NCBI RefSeq assembly: GCF_022808595.1
Contig: NZ_JAKUCN010000004.1
Coordinates: 62,001 to 126,000 of the forward strand
Reading direction: 5' to 3'
Source of the DNA: Microvirga solisilvae
Lineage (GTDB): Bacteria > Pseudomonadota > Alphaproteobacteria > Rhizobiales > Beijerinckiaceae
Length of the DNA stretch: 64,000 nucleotides
The notes beneath the pieces were generated by a model. That model had not been told where the DNA came from. It was given only the letters and a program-made list of their open reading frames with translations, and ran no database searches. Below, piece by piece: positions 9,915-17,063 of this stretch; position 1 is the first letter of the stretch; the number at the start of each line of letters is the position of its first letter. Both the position numbers and the translations under genes were made by a program.

Positions 9915-10151
9915 ATGCCCAACGTCTTGGTTTTTCTCGCTCTGATGTCCGGCTCGCCCGCCGATGCCGAATATGTGCAGGCGCCCGGGCACAATCCTCT
10001 CGACTGCTATTGCCGCGCTCAAGGCCGGTTTTATGCGGAGGGGGAGACGGTGTGCCTGAAAACCGCAGAGGGGCCGCGCGTCGCCCAATGCGACATGGCG
10101 CTCAACGTGATGTCCTGGATCATCACGTCCAAGCCCTGTCCCGAGGCATGA
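9915..10151 (+). CDS. small exported cysteine-containing protein
   Basis: 78-residue protein with a short N-terminal hydrophobic signal (VLVFLALMSGSPADA) and four cysteines in the mature part (DCYC, VCL, QCD, PC), suggesting a disulfide-stabilised periplasmic protein. An in-frame GTG at 9828 would extend it into moaE, but the GGAGG at 9905-9909 and the signal peptide support ATG 9915. The stop is followed at once by a strong hairpin. I do not recognise the family. Confidence 0.6.
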   Translation: MPNVLVFLALMSGSPADAEYVQAPGHNPLDCYCRAQGRFYAEGETVCLKTAEGPRVAQCDMALNVMSWIITSKPCPEA

Positions 10152-10155
10152 AAAA

Positions 10156-10174
10156 ACCGCCCGATGGGGGCGGT
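10156..10174 (-). terminator. rho-independent terminator of the 33-residue protein gene
   Basis: Seven-bp GC-rich stem (ACCGCCC at 10156-10162 with GGGCGGT at 10168-10174), five-base loop. Read on the minus strand it is followed by six T residues, the classic intrinsic terminator. On the plus strand the tail is only GTTTC, so stopping the 9915-10151 transcript would be less efficient. Confidence 0.8.
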
Positions 10175-10223
10175 GTTTCAGAAAACGAATCCGGTTGCTT
10201 CAGCCGCGAAGGCGGCACTCGTC

Positions 10224-10325
10224 TTAGAAAATTCCGACGACGATGGCGCAAATGAAGGAGAACGAAAGGCAGGCAGCGGCAATGTTGAGCTTCGCGACCC
10301 AATCGGCATGAGATGTCAGGTGCAT
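10224..10325 (-). CDS. 33-residue single-span membrane protein
   Basis: Short ORF starting MHLTSHADWVAKLN and continuing with one hydrophobic helix (IAAACLSFSFICAIVVGIF) to the stop. The ATG at 10325 has an AGGGGG ribosome site at good spacing, the stop is followed by a strong intrinsic terminator, and the gene has its own upstream region with a CtrA-like box at 10430-10444. Together these make a real gene much more likely than chance. A plus-strand reading frame covers the same bases but has no supporting signals. Function unknown; a regulator or stabiliser of a membrane complex is possible. Confidence 0.65.
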   Translation of the reverse strand: MHLTSHADWVAKLNIAAACLSFSFICAIVVGIF

Positions 10326-10623
10326 GGTGAAAACCCCCTGTCTGAACGAAGGGGAACCTACCAAAACGAAGAGGTTCTGAAAAGAGCCGGCAAGGTCTGT
10401 TAAATACTATTATTCAACCAAAAAGATGGTTAACAAATGGTTAACTCCTTGCCCTGATTAAGAAGAAACCTCCCTTTGGGAAGTAGAAAATATTTCAAAA
10501 CCGCGCCCTCGGCACGGCGGCGGTCCCCGTCTTTCCCCCGCTACGCTTAACATCGGAGCCTGATTCTCGTTTCGGGCCCCCGTGTTGACGGGATGTTTAC
10601 CCGGGCCCGTTAGGGTCCGTCCC
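10326..10623. other. intergenic region with CtrA-like site
   Basis: 298 bp between the 33-residue gene and the extensin-like gene, divergently oriented. It is AT-rich at 10398-10500 and contains the direct repeat ATGGTTAAC spaced by two bases, forming TTAA-N7-TTAA at 10430-10444. No other gene is visible. Confidence 0.5.
10430..10444. promoter_or_regulatory. CtrA-like binding site
   Basis: Exact match to the alphaproteobacterial CtrA consensus TTAA-N7-TTAA, made by two copies of GGTTAAC. On the minus strand it is followed by an AT-rich TAATAG, which could act as a -10 element for the 33-residue gene 105 bp downstream. It is also 180 bp upstream of the extensin-like gene. Motif seen in sequence; regulation inferred. 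Confidence 0.5.
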
Positions 10624-11691
10624 ATGCGTCGTGGGTTAGTTGCGTTTGTTGCCCTATCGCTTGTTGGGCTCGGTTTGACCGGTTGCGGGTTGTTTCGGTT
10701 TGAACAGCGCGAGCCTTGGCGCGCGCAGGCCGAAGAGGCCTGCCTGGCCGAGAAGCTCGTCCAGCCTTCGGCCTATGTGGCCATGTCGTCGAAGATCGAC
10801 GGGCCCGGCGTCTGCGGCATGGAATATCCCTTCAAGGTGGCGGCCTTCAACAATGGCGAGGTCGGCCTGAAGTCCAAGGTGACCCTGGCCTGTCCGATCA
10901 TTCCCCGCATCGACACCTGGCTCAACGAGATCGTGAAGCCGGCCGCCATGATGTATTTCGGCGTGCCGCTGGTGGACGTCAAAGCCGGCTCCTATTCCTG
11001 CCGCCCGCGCAACAACCAGCGCGGCGCCAAGCTCTCCGAGCATTCCTTCGGCAACGCCATGGACGTGATGGCCTTCGTTCTGGCCGACGGCCGCGAGGTC
11101 TCGATCGTGAAGGGCTGGCGGAGCAACGATCCCGCCGAGCAGGACTTCCTGCGCGAGGCCTTTGTCGGCGCCTGCCGGTATTTCACGACGGTTCTCGGTC
11201 CGGGCTCCGATGCCTTCCACTACGACCACCTGCATATCGACCTGGCCCGGCATGACCCGCGCGGCGAGCGCCGCATCTGCAAGCCGATCCTCAAATTCGC
11301 GCCGCGAATCGATCCCGAGCAAAGCCGCCAGATCCTCCAGAGCGTGAGCAACCAGAACGATCTGCCGCCCGTGGAGATGGAGCAGGACGTGCCGGAGGAC
11401 GCCGCCTCCATGGCCTATGAGCCGGCCTCTCCCAGAGGTGCTCCCATGGCCCCGCCTGTGGTTTCGGCTCCCGTGCCGCCGCCCGCACCGCAATATCGGG
11501 CCAATACAGGCTATTCCGGCAACCAGCCCCAGGACCTCTATGCGCCTCCGCCCCCTCCGGGATATGGCAGCCCGTATCCACAACAGGGCTATCAGCCTCA
11601 GCAGACCTATGCCCCGCCGCGTTCGCCGGGGGCGCCCATGCAGTCTTCAGCGGGTCAGCCCCTGGTGCTGAACAGACACGCTGCCTATTAA
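10624..11691 (+). CDS. extensin-like lipoprotein
   Basis: 355-residue putative lipoprotein: a signal peptide with a lipobox near LTGCG, then a bacterial extensin-like C-terminal-type domain (PF06904-like) over residues about 30-225. It contains the metal-ligand-like motifs HSFGNAMDVMAF and FHYDHLHID, reminiscent of LAS-type peptidoglycan peptidases. The last 130 residues are rich in Pro, Gln, Tyr and Gly (repeats such as YAPPPPPGYG). A cell-wall role in the periplasm is inferred. ATG 10624 is chosen because the lipoprotein signal begins there; an in-frame upstream start at 10582 has none. Confidence 0.8.
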   Translation: MRRGLVAFVALSLVGLGLTGCGLFRFEQREPWRAQAEEACLAEKLVQPSAYVAMSSKIDGPGVCGMEYPFKVAAFNNGEVGLKSKVTLACPIIPRIDTWLNEIVKPAAMMYFGVPLVDVKAGSYSCRPRNNQRGAKLSEHSFGNAMDVMAFVLADGREVSIVKGWRSNDPAEQDFLREAFVGACRYFTTVLGPGSDAFHYDHLHIDLARHDPRGERRICKPILKFAPRIDPEQSRQILQSVSNQNDLPPVEMEQDVPEDAASMAYEPASPRGAPMAPPVVSAPVPPPAPQYRANTGYSGNQPQDLYAPPPPPGYGSPYPQQGYQPQQTYAPPRSPGAPMQSSAGQPLVLNRHAAY

Positions 11692-11785
11692 ACGTTGAGC
11701 GGAGCCTTGACCTTGTCAGCGCTCGCCCACATGGTCGATGGGACACAATCTGTCGAGTCTGCAGACGACCCCTTGGAGTATTAGA

Positions 11786-12238
11786 ATGAAGTGGCTGGCG
11801 GCAATTATCTCCTGCATGCTGTTGAGCGCCCCCGCGTTCTCCCGTGAGATAACTCCGGCCGAGCGCCGTGAGCGGGCGCACCTTCTCGATTTGAAGGGCT
11901 TCAGTGCCGGTCTGCCGGCTTGCGCCGAAGGGGCTGTTCTCCACAACGTTGCCTCTAATTTCGCAAACAAGGAGCGCCAGTTCTGGAACTCCAACGCGCA
12001 GATCCTTGCCTTTGAGCAGATCGAGGAAGTGGCCTGGCGTCCTGCCGGTCTCGATTACATTCCGCGTCGCTATTGCACGGGCACGGCCGTCGTATCGGAC
12101 GGCTTCCGCCACAAGGTGAACTTCTCCATCCGTGAGGATCTGGGCTTCATCGGCATCGGCTGGAGCACCGATTCCTGCGTGGACGGCTTCGACCGCAACT
12201 ACGCCTACGCTCCCCATTGCAAGCAGGCTGCTCCTTGA
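11786..12238 (+). CDS. exported hypothetical protein
   Basis: 150-residue protein with a clear signal peptide (MKWLAAIISCMLLSAPAFS) and four cysteines in the mature part (ACAE, YCTG, SCVD, HCK), so probably periplasmic with disulfides. The ATG has a GGAG ribosome site. Its stop overlaps the likely TTG start of the RNase T2 gene, so they form a two-gene unit. The mature part (REITPAERRERAHLLDLKGF) is not a family I can name. Coupling to a secreted RNase is the only functional hint. Confidence 0.7.
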   Translation: MKWLAAIISCMLLSAPAFSREITPAERRERAHLLDLKGFSAGLPACAEGAVLHNVASNFANKERQFWNSNAQILAFEQIEEVAWRPAGLDYIPRRYCTGTAVVSDGFRHKVNFSIREDLGFIGIGWSTDSCVDGFDRNYAYAPHCKQAAP

Positions 12239-12897
12239 TCCTGCGCTGGTGCTTCGCCTTCGCGGGCGCCTGCCTTCTCCTTGCCTCGCCTTCCGTTGCC
12301 CAGGGGCCGCGTGAGGCGAGGGGAGCCCCCATGGGGCAATTCGATTTCTATGTGCTCGCCCTTTCCTGGTCGCCCGGCTTCTGTGAGATCAGCGGCCGGA
12401 AGAGCAGACAATGCGATACGGGCAGCGGCCTCGGCTTCGTCGTGCATGGCCTCTGGCCGCAGATGGAGCAGGGCTATCCCAGCTTCTGCGAGCCCAGCGG
12501 CCGCTTCGTGCCGATGACGGCCATGGCCGACGCAAAAGGCCTTTTCCCTGACGACAATCTCGCGCGCTACCAATGGCGCAAGCACGGCAGCTGCACCGGC
12601 GAAAGTCCGGGCGGCTATTTCAAAGCCGTCAAACGGGCCCGGGAGCTCGTTCGCATCCCTGATGGCTTCAAGGCTTTGAGCGATCGCTCGAAGGTTCTGC
12701 CCAGCGAGATCGAACAGGCCTTCATGAGCGTTAATCCCGGACTGCGCCCCGACATGATCGCGGTGTCCTGTGGGCGACGCATCTTCCAGGAAGTGCGGAT
12801 CTGCCTCGACAAGGATCTGCGCGGCTTCCGTCGCTGCCCCGAGGTCGACCGCGACGGCTGCCGCTCGGGCGAGCTGACGATCCCGGCGGTCCGGTAA
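12235..12897 (+). CDS. ribonuclease T2 family protein
   Basis: 220-residue exported RNase of the T2 (RNase I-like) family, which cleaves RNA through 2',3'-cyclic phosphates in the periplasm. A signal peptide ends near SVAQG. CAS I is seen as FVVHGLWPQ (His71) and CAS II as QWRKHGSC (Lys116, His117). In typical members CAS II begins HEW, the Glu being catalytic; here the bases encode YQW, so Gln replaces that Glu. TTG 12235 overlaps the previous stop; TTG 12217 is an alternative. Six or more Cys fit the disulfide-rich fold. Confidence 0.85.
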   Translation: MILRWCFAFAGACLLLASPSVAQGPREARGAPMGQFDFYVLALSWSPGFCEISGRKSRQCDTGSGLGFVVHGLWPQMEQGYPSFCEPSGRFVPMTAMADAKGLFPDDNLARYQWRKHGSCTGESPGGYFKAVKRARELVRIPDGFKALSDRSKVLPSEIEQAFMSVNPGLRPDMIAVSCGRRIFQEVRICLDKDLRGFRRCPEVDRDGCRSGELTIPAVR

Positions 12898-12906
12898 GGA
12901 CGAAAG

Positions 12907-13755
12907 ATGAACTATCGCCACGCCTTTCACGCCGGCAATTTCGCCGACGTCATGAAGCACGCTCTCCTGGTGCGGGTCCTTGCCTATCTGCAGCGCAAGG
13001 AAACGCCGCTTCGCGTCATCGACACCCATGCGGGCATCGGCCTTTACGACCTCACCGCCGACGAGGCCGAGCGGACGGGCGAATGGGTCGAAGGCGTCGG
13101 CAGGCTCGACGAGCCTTTCTCTCCGCAGGTCGAGGAAATCCTCGCGCCTTATCGCAAAGTGATCGCGGATGTGCGCGCGCGGCACGGGCAAACCATCTAT
13201 CCCGGCTCGCCCGGCATCGTGCGCGAGCTGCTGCGCCGTCAGGATCGCGGCGTCTTCGTCGAGCTGCATCCTGCCGATGTCGAGGTGCTGAGCGAGGCTT
13301 TCAATGAAGTCTCGAACCTGAAGGTGATGCATCTCGACGGCTGGACGGCGCTCAATGCGCTCATTCCGCCGAAGGAGAAGCGCGGTCTCGTGCTGATCGA
13401 TCCGCCTTACGAGAAGACGGGCGAACTGGAGCGGCTGGGCACCGAGCTTCTTGCCGCGCTCAGGAAATGGGAAACGGGCGTCTATGCCGGCTGGTATCCG
13501 ATCAAGGATGTTGGCGCGGTCGATGCGGTGGTGGCGCGCCTGAACAAGGAGAGCCCGCGTCCGGGTCTTCGCCTCGAACTCTATGTAGAAGATCCGCGCG
13601 ATCCGTCACGGCTCAATGGCAGCGGGCTCTTCGTCATCAATCCACCCTGGTCCCTGAAGGATGAGGCGGAGATTCTTCTGCCCGCTCTCGCCGAGCGTCT
13701 CTCCCGCAGCGGCTATGGGGCATATCGCTGTGAAGCCTTCGGTCCTCCTGCCTGA
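12907..13755 (+). CDS. rlmJ: 23S rRNA (adenine(2030)-N6)-methyltransferase
   Basis: 282-residue SAM-dependent methyltransferase that modifies A2030 of 23S rRNA. The family hallmark opening NYRHAFHAGNFADVMKHA is present, as is a glycine-rich SAM-binding region (IDTHAGIGLYDL, residues about 38-50) and the catalytic N6-methylase motif IDPPYE near residue 165. Length is normal. Starts 9 bp after the RNase T2 gene on the same strand, probably in the same transcript. A tandem-hairpin repeat begins at its stop codon. Confidence 0.95.
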   Translation: MNYRHAFHAGNFADVMKHALLVRVLAYLQRKETPLRVIDTHAGIGLYDLTADEAERTGEWVEGVGRLDEPFSPQVEEILAPYRKVIADVRARHGQTIYPGSPGIVRELLRRQDRGVFVELHPADVEVLSEAFNEVSNLKVMHLDGWTALNALIPPKEKRGLVLIDPPYEKTGELERLGTELLAALRKWETGVYAGWYPIKDVGAVDAVVARLNKESPRPGLRLELYVEDPRDPSRLNGSGLFVINPPWSLKDEAEILLPALAERLSRSGYGAYRCEAFGPPA

Positions 13756-13756
13756 A

Positions 13757-13843
13757 GCAGTTTTCTAGCGAAGTGGATCCGGTTCGCGTCAAAAACTGCG
13801 TCTCTCTGAAGGAGGGATCGTCCAACGTTAGTGGAACGATCCC
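13757..13843. repeat. tandem-hairpin extragenic repeat
   Basis: Two adjacent palindromes. The first has an outer stem GCAGTTTT/AAAACTGC (13757-13764 with 13792-13799) and an inner stem GCGAA/TTCGC (13768-13772 with 13783-13787). The second has GGGATCGT/ACGATCCC (13814-13821 with 13836-13843) and an inner CCA/TGG. The core resembles short interspersed repeats I recall from Rhizobiales genomes; it may also end the rlmJ transcript. Compare the element at 51476-51583. Confidence 0.6.
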
Positions 13844-13922
13844 TTATACGCATTGCCGCCTTGCCTGAGAGGGTCCATGAATGCTGACGTTCATCGGAAC
13901 CTCTCTTCGCTAGGAAGCCTTC

Positions 13923-14528
13923 ATGCTCGTTCTTCGCTCGTCTCCCGCATCGCCCTTCGGCCGCACGGTCAAGATCTCGGCGTCTCTCCTGGGTCTCACG
14001 GACCGCATCCAGATCGTCGAAGCGGAAACCTTGAATCCTGAGGATTCCCTGCGGCGGCAAAACCCGTTGGGCAAGATCCCTGCGCTTGTCCTGGAGAATG
14101 GCGAAACCCTCTACGATTCCCGCGTGATCATGGAATATCTCGATTTCCTTGCCGGCGGCGGACGCCTCTATCCGGCGGGCGAAGCACGGTTCCTGGCCCT
14201 GCGTGATCTGGCGCTCGCCAACGGCATCATGGATGCCGCGCTGCTGCAGGTTTACGAGGGCCGCTTCCGCGCCGAGGACAAGCGCGAACCGAAATGGCTC
14301 GAGCATCAGGCGGGCAAGGTCGAGCGCGGTCTCGCCTACGCAGAGGCGCATCTCTCGACACCGGCGGCCACTCTCCATGTCGGCCATATCGGTCTCGCCT
14401 GCGCGCTCGGCTATCTTGATCTGCGCTTTGCGGGCAGCTGGCGCGCGACGCATCCGAAGCTCGTGGCATGGCTCGCCGATTTCGAAGCCCGCGTGCCGGC
14501 CTTCGCGAAAACCAAGGTCACGCCGTAA
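13923..14528 (+). CDS. glutathione S-transferase family protein
   Basis: 201-residue cytosolic GST-fold protein. The N-terminal thioredoxin-like domain includes SPASPFGRTVKISASLLG (Ser where many have the active residue), the glutathione-contacting NPLGKIPALVLENG and LYDSRVIMEYLD (cis-Pro and Ser/Asp contacts). The C-terminal helical domain follows from about residue 85. Substrate unknown; such GSTs usually act in detoxification. Followed directly by a strong two-way terminator shared with the convergent outer-membrane protein gene. Confidence 0.88.
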   Translation: MLVLRSSPASPFGRTVKISASLLGLTDRIQIVEAETLNPEDSLRRQNPLGKIPALVLENGETLYDSRVIMEYLDFLAGGGRLYPAGEARFLALRDLALANGIMDAALLQVYEGRFRAEDKREPKWLEHQAGKVERGLAYAEAHLSTPAATLHVGHIGLACALGYLDLRFAGSWRATHPKLVAWLADFEARVPAFAKTKVTP

Positions 14529-14533
14529 AATAA

Positions 14534-14561
14534 AAAAGGCCCGGAGAAATCCGGGCCTTTT
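14534..14561. terminator. bidirectional intrinsic terminator
   Basis: Perfect 12-bp stem AAAAGGCCCGGA/TCCGGGCCTTTT with a GAAA tetraloop (14546-14549), flanked by A/T runs on both sides. It lies between the convergent GST and outer-membrane protein genes and should end both transcripts. Confidence 0.9.
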
Positions 14562-14585
14562 CATCTGTCGCTGACGCGACGGATC

Positions 14586-15239
14586 TTAGTAGGTGCTGAA
14601 GCGATAGTTCAGACCGGCGCGGACGACGCCGAAGTCACGCTCGCCGGTGCTGTAGTTCGTGCCAGCGAAGTCGAAATCGTCCTCGTCGAGGTTCACGTAC
14701 AGACCTTCGACCTTGGCCGAGAGGTTGTTGGTGAAGGCATACTCGAGACCGCCACCAACGACCCAGCCGTTGCGATTGTCCGTGAAGGCCCAGCCGCCGG
14801 TTGCGTAGATGAGGGCGCGATCGAAGGCCACACCAGCGCGAGCGCGGACGGTGCCGAACCAATCGTCGGAATCGACCGTGACGGTGCCCGTCGGGAAGAC
14901 GTAGGTGGTGCTGCCGAAGTCAGCCCACTGCAGGTCGCCTTCAACACCGAGCACGAAGGAGCCCATCTGGTAGTTGTAGCCGATCTGGCCGCCGCCGACG
15001 AAGCTGCCGTCGTCGTCGCTGTCGCCGAAGATCGTGTCCGTGCCGAACACGATGCCGTCGTCATCGCTGCCGTTGAAGGCGAAGCCAGCGTTCACACCAG
15101 CGTAGAAGCCGGTCCAGGTGAAGATCGGAGCAGCTGCAATGATCGGAGCCTGGGGAGCGACACGGGCGGGAAGGTCCGCAGCCGAGGCAACACCGGCGAA
15201 GCCGAGCAGAGCGACGCTAGCGAGAAGAATCTTCTTCAT
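14586..15239 (-). CDS. outer-membrane beta-barrel protein (Omp25/31-like)
   Basis: 217-residue outer-membrane protein of the Rhizobiales small-barrel porin family. The signal peptide MKKILLASVALLGFAGVASA is followed by ADLP, a family-typical mature start. Further motifs are FTWTGFYAGVNAGFAF near residue 37, QIGYNYQMGSFVLGVEGDLQ mid-protein and the terminal strand FGVVRAGLNYRFSTY ending in an aromatic. Acidic loop segments (GSDDDG, GDSDDDG) are conspicuous. ATG 15239 is chosen for its signal peptide; an in-frame upstream start adds a non-signal stretch. Confidence 0.9.
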   Translation of the reverse strand: MKKILLASVALLGFAGVASAADLPARVAPQAPIIAAAPIFTWTGFYAGVNAGFAFNGSDDDGIVFGTDTIFGDSDDDGSFVGGGQIGYNYQMGSFVLGVEGDLQWADFGSTTYVFPTGTVTVDSDDWFGTVRARAGVAFDRALIYATGGWAFTDNRNGWVVGGGLEYAFTNNLSAKVEGLYVNLDEDDFDFAGTNYSTGERDFGVVRAGLNYRFSTY

Positions 15240-15501
15240 GGTTTCTCTTTCCTTATCGATGTCGTGCGCCGCCCAGCCCAAGAGACGCCTGGACCAAGCG
15301 AAGCACTATTCTTTTATAGAGCGACAACCTGACGAGGGCTGTGACATGACAACCACAGCACCCCAAAGGTACTGTGGCGGCAATGTGGCGTTGAAAGTAA
15401 GCTTTCCCCTTATGGCCTCGCTGGACTCCACAACGCACAACTAGGCAGTTGGTTCGAAGGCGGGGTCGAAAAATGTCATTTTCTTGGCAATGATCTCAAC
15501 T

Positions 15502-15520
15502 AACGCTACGTCCTAGCGTT
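15502..15520. promoter_or_regulatory. inverted repeat upstream of SDR gene, possible operator
   Basis: Perfect 7-bp inverted repeat AACGCTA/TAGCGTT with a 5-base spacer, ending 15 bp before the SDR start codon. It could be an operator or an mRNA hairpin near the ribosome site. The rest of the 295 bp between 15240 and 15534 shows no gene. Confidence 0.3.
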
Positions 15521-15534
15521 TCAAGAGGTGAAGA

Positions 15535-16293
15535 ATGATTAAGAATGCGCTCGTGACCGGTGGTGCGCAGAGAATCGGCCGGAGCATCGCCGAACGCCTC
15601 GCCCGGGAGGGTTACGGCGTGGCGATCCATTGCCGCCGCTCGACCGCCGCTGCCGAGGAGATCGCTGCGCGCATTCGCGCGGCAGGCGGCAGGGCTGCTG
15701 TCGTCCAGGCCGATCTCGCGGATGCCGCAGCCGTCGAGAAGCTGGTGGAGGATGCGGCGAGGGGGCTCGGTTCCCCGCTGACGCTGCTCGTGAACAATGC
15801 CTCCGAGTTCGAGCCCGATGAGGTCACAAACCTCTTGCAGGATCGCTGGGACCGGCACTTCGCCGTGAACCTGCGCGCGCCTGCTTTCCTCGCGCGGGAT
15901 TTCGCCAACCAATTGCCGGGCGATGCGCAGGGCTCCATCGTCAACATCGTCGATCAGCGGGTGTGGAAACTCACGCCGCAATTCTTCTCCTACACGCTGA
16001 CCAAGGCGGCGTTATTCTCCGCAACGCAGACCATGGCACAGGCGCTTGCGCCGCGCATTCGCGTGAATGCCATCGGCCCCGGCCCGACACTCGCGAACGA
16101 GCGGCAAGGCGAGGAGGATTTCGGCAAGCAGGCGAGCGCCGTTCTGCTCGGACATGGCGGAACGCCGGAGGAGATTGCGGAGGCGGTCGTCTATCTCGCC
16201 AATGCGCGCAGCGTGACGGGCCAGATGATCGCCGTCGATGGCGGCCAGCATCTCGCCTGGGAGACGCCGGACGTGGCAGGCATCAAGGAGTAA
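15535..16293 (+). CDS. short-chain dehydrogenase/reductase, pteridine reductase-like
   Basis: 252-residue Rossmann-fold oxidoreductase. TGGAQRIGRSIAERL is the NAD(P)-binding loop (residues about 8-22). HCRR after the second strand fits NADPH preference. NNAS is the structural motif, and YTLTKAAL holds the catalytic Tyr-x3-Lys. TGGAQRIG and the late GPGPTL resemble FolM/pteridine reductases, suggesting dihydropteridine reduction, but the substrate is unproven. Its last 11 bp overlap the 3' end of the convergent pgeF gene. Confidence 0.85.
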   Translation: MIKNALVTGGAQRIGRSIAERLAREGYGVAIHCRRSTAAAEEIAARIRAAGGRAAVVQADLADAAAVEKLVEDAARGLGSPLTLLVNNASEFEPDEVTNLLQDRWDRHFAVNLRAPAFLARDFANQLPGDAQGSIVNIVDQRVWKLTPQFFSYTLTKAALFSATQTMAQALAPRIRVNAIGPGPTLANERQGEEDFGKQASAVLLGHGGTPEEIAEAVVYLANARSVTGQMIAVDGGQHLAWETPDVAGIKE

Positions 16294-17050
16294 GCGCGAT
16301 CGCCGAGATCAGGCGCCCGTAATCGGGCTCCTGACGATGGGTGGTGCGGCGATAGCTGAAGAACCGCTCTTCATCGGAATAAGTGCACAGACCCAGATTG
16401 GTGAAGCCGCCGATGCCGGCCGCATTCAGTCGCGCGCCGATGAAGCCGGGAAGATCGAACATGGCGTGATCCGCCTTTTCGCTCGCGCGGAAGAAGCGCT
16501 CATGTCCCGGCGCTTCCTCGGCAAAACGCTGCACGAATTCGGGGCCGACCTCGTAGGCCTTCTGGCTGATCGTGGGGCCGAGCACCGCCGCGATCTTGCT
16601 GCGCTGTGCGCCGAGCTTTTCCATCGCTTGAAGGGTGGATTCGAGAACGCCTGTCACTGCGCCGCGCCAGCCCGCATGCGCCGCGCCGATCACGCCGCTC
16701 TCTGCATCCGCGAAGAGCACCGGGCCGCAATCGGCCGTCGTGATCGCAAGGGCAATGCCTGGAACATTCGTCACCATCGCATCGGCCTTGGGACGCTCCG
16801 CTTTCCACGGACCTTCGACAACAACAGCATCGGGCGAATGCACCTGGTAGACGCTGATGAGCGCGTCAGAAGCCACGTTCAGCGCCTCCGCCATGCGGCG
16901 TCGGTTTTCCTTCACCCGCTCTGGTTCATCCGACGAGCCGATGCCGCCGTTGAGGGAGGCATAGATGCCTTCCGACACGCCGCCCTGGCGCGTGAAGAAC
17001 GCGTGGCTGATTGTCGACAGGGTGGAGAGAGCAGGGGCCTGGATGAACAT
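16283..17050 (-). CDS. pgeF: peptidoglycan editing factor PgeF / YfiH-family copper-zinc protein
   Basis: 255-residue member of the YfiH/LACC1 family (PF02578), annotated variously as polyphenol oxidase, purine nucleoside phosphorylase or peptidoglycan editing factor. Conserved Cys/His ligand motifs are visible: YQVHSP near residue 72, TTADCGPVLF near 109 and AAHAGWRGA near 127. The C-terminal ADYGR-like end is seen as EPDYGRLIS. ATG 17050 follows the midA stop by 13 bp, so lgt-midA-pgeF form one minus-strand operon. A much longer in-frame upstream start overlaps midA and is rejected. Confidence 0.93.
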   Translation of the reverse strand: MFIQAPALSTLSTISHAFFTRQGGVSEGIYASLNGGIGSSDEPERVKENRRRMAEALNVASDALISVYQVHSPDAVVVEGPWKAERPKADAMVTNVPGIALAITTADCGPVLFADAESGVIGAAHAGWRGAVTGVLESTLQAMEKLGAQRSKIAAVLGPTISQKAYEVGPEFVQRFAEEAPGHERFFRASEKADHAMFDLPGFIGARLNAAGIGGFTNLGLCTYSDEERFFSYRRTTHRQEPDYGRLISAIALTP

Positions 17051-17063
17051 GGTGCGAAAACTT

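Noticed and set aside
10164..10403. 79-residue plus-strand ORF over the 33-residue gene
   Set aside because: No ribosome site, overlaps a terminator stem at its start, and the sequence is hydrophilic junk. The minus-strand small gene has better signals.
13855..13922. Possible riboswitch or leader before the GST gene
   Set aside because: CCTGAGAGGG resembles fragments of some riboswitch cores, but no complete conserved structure could be traced.
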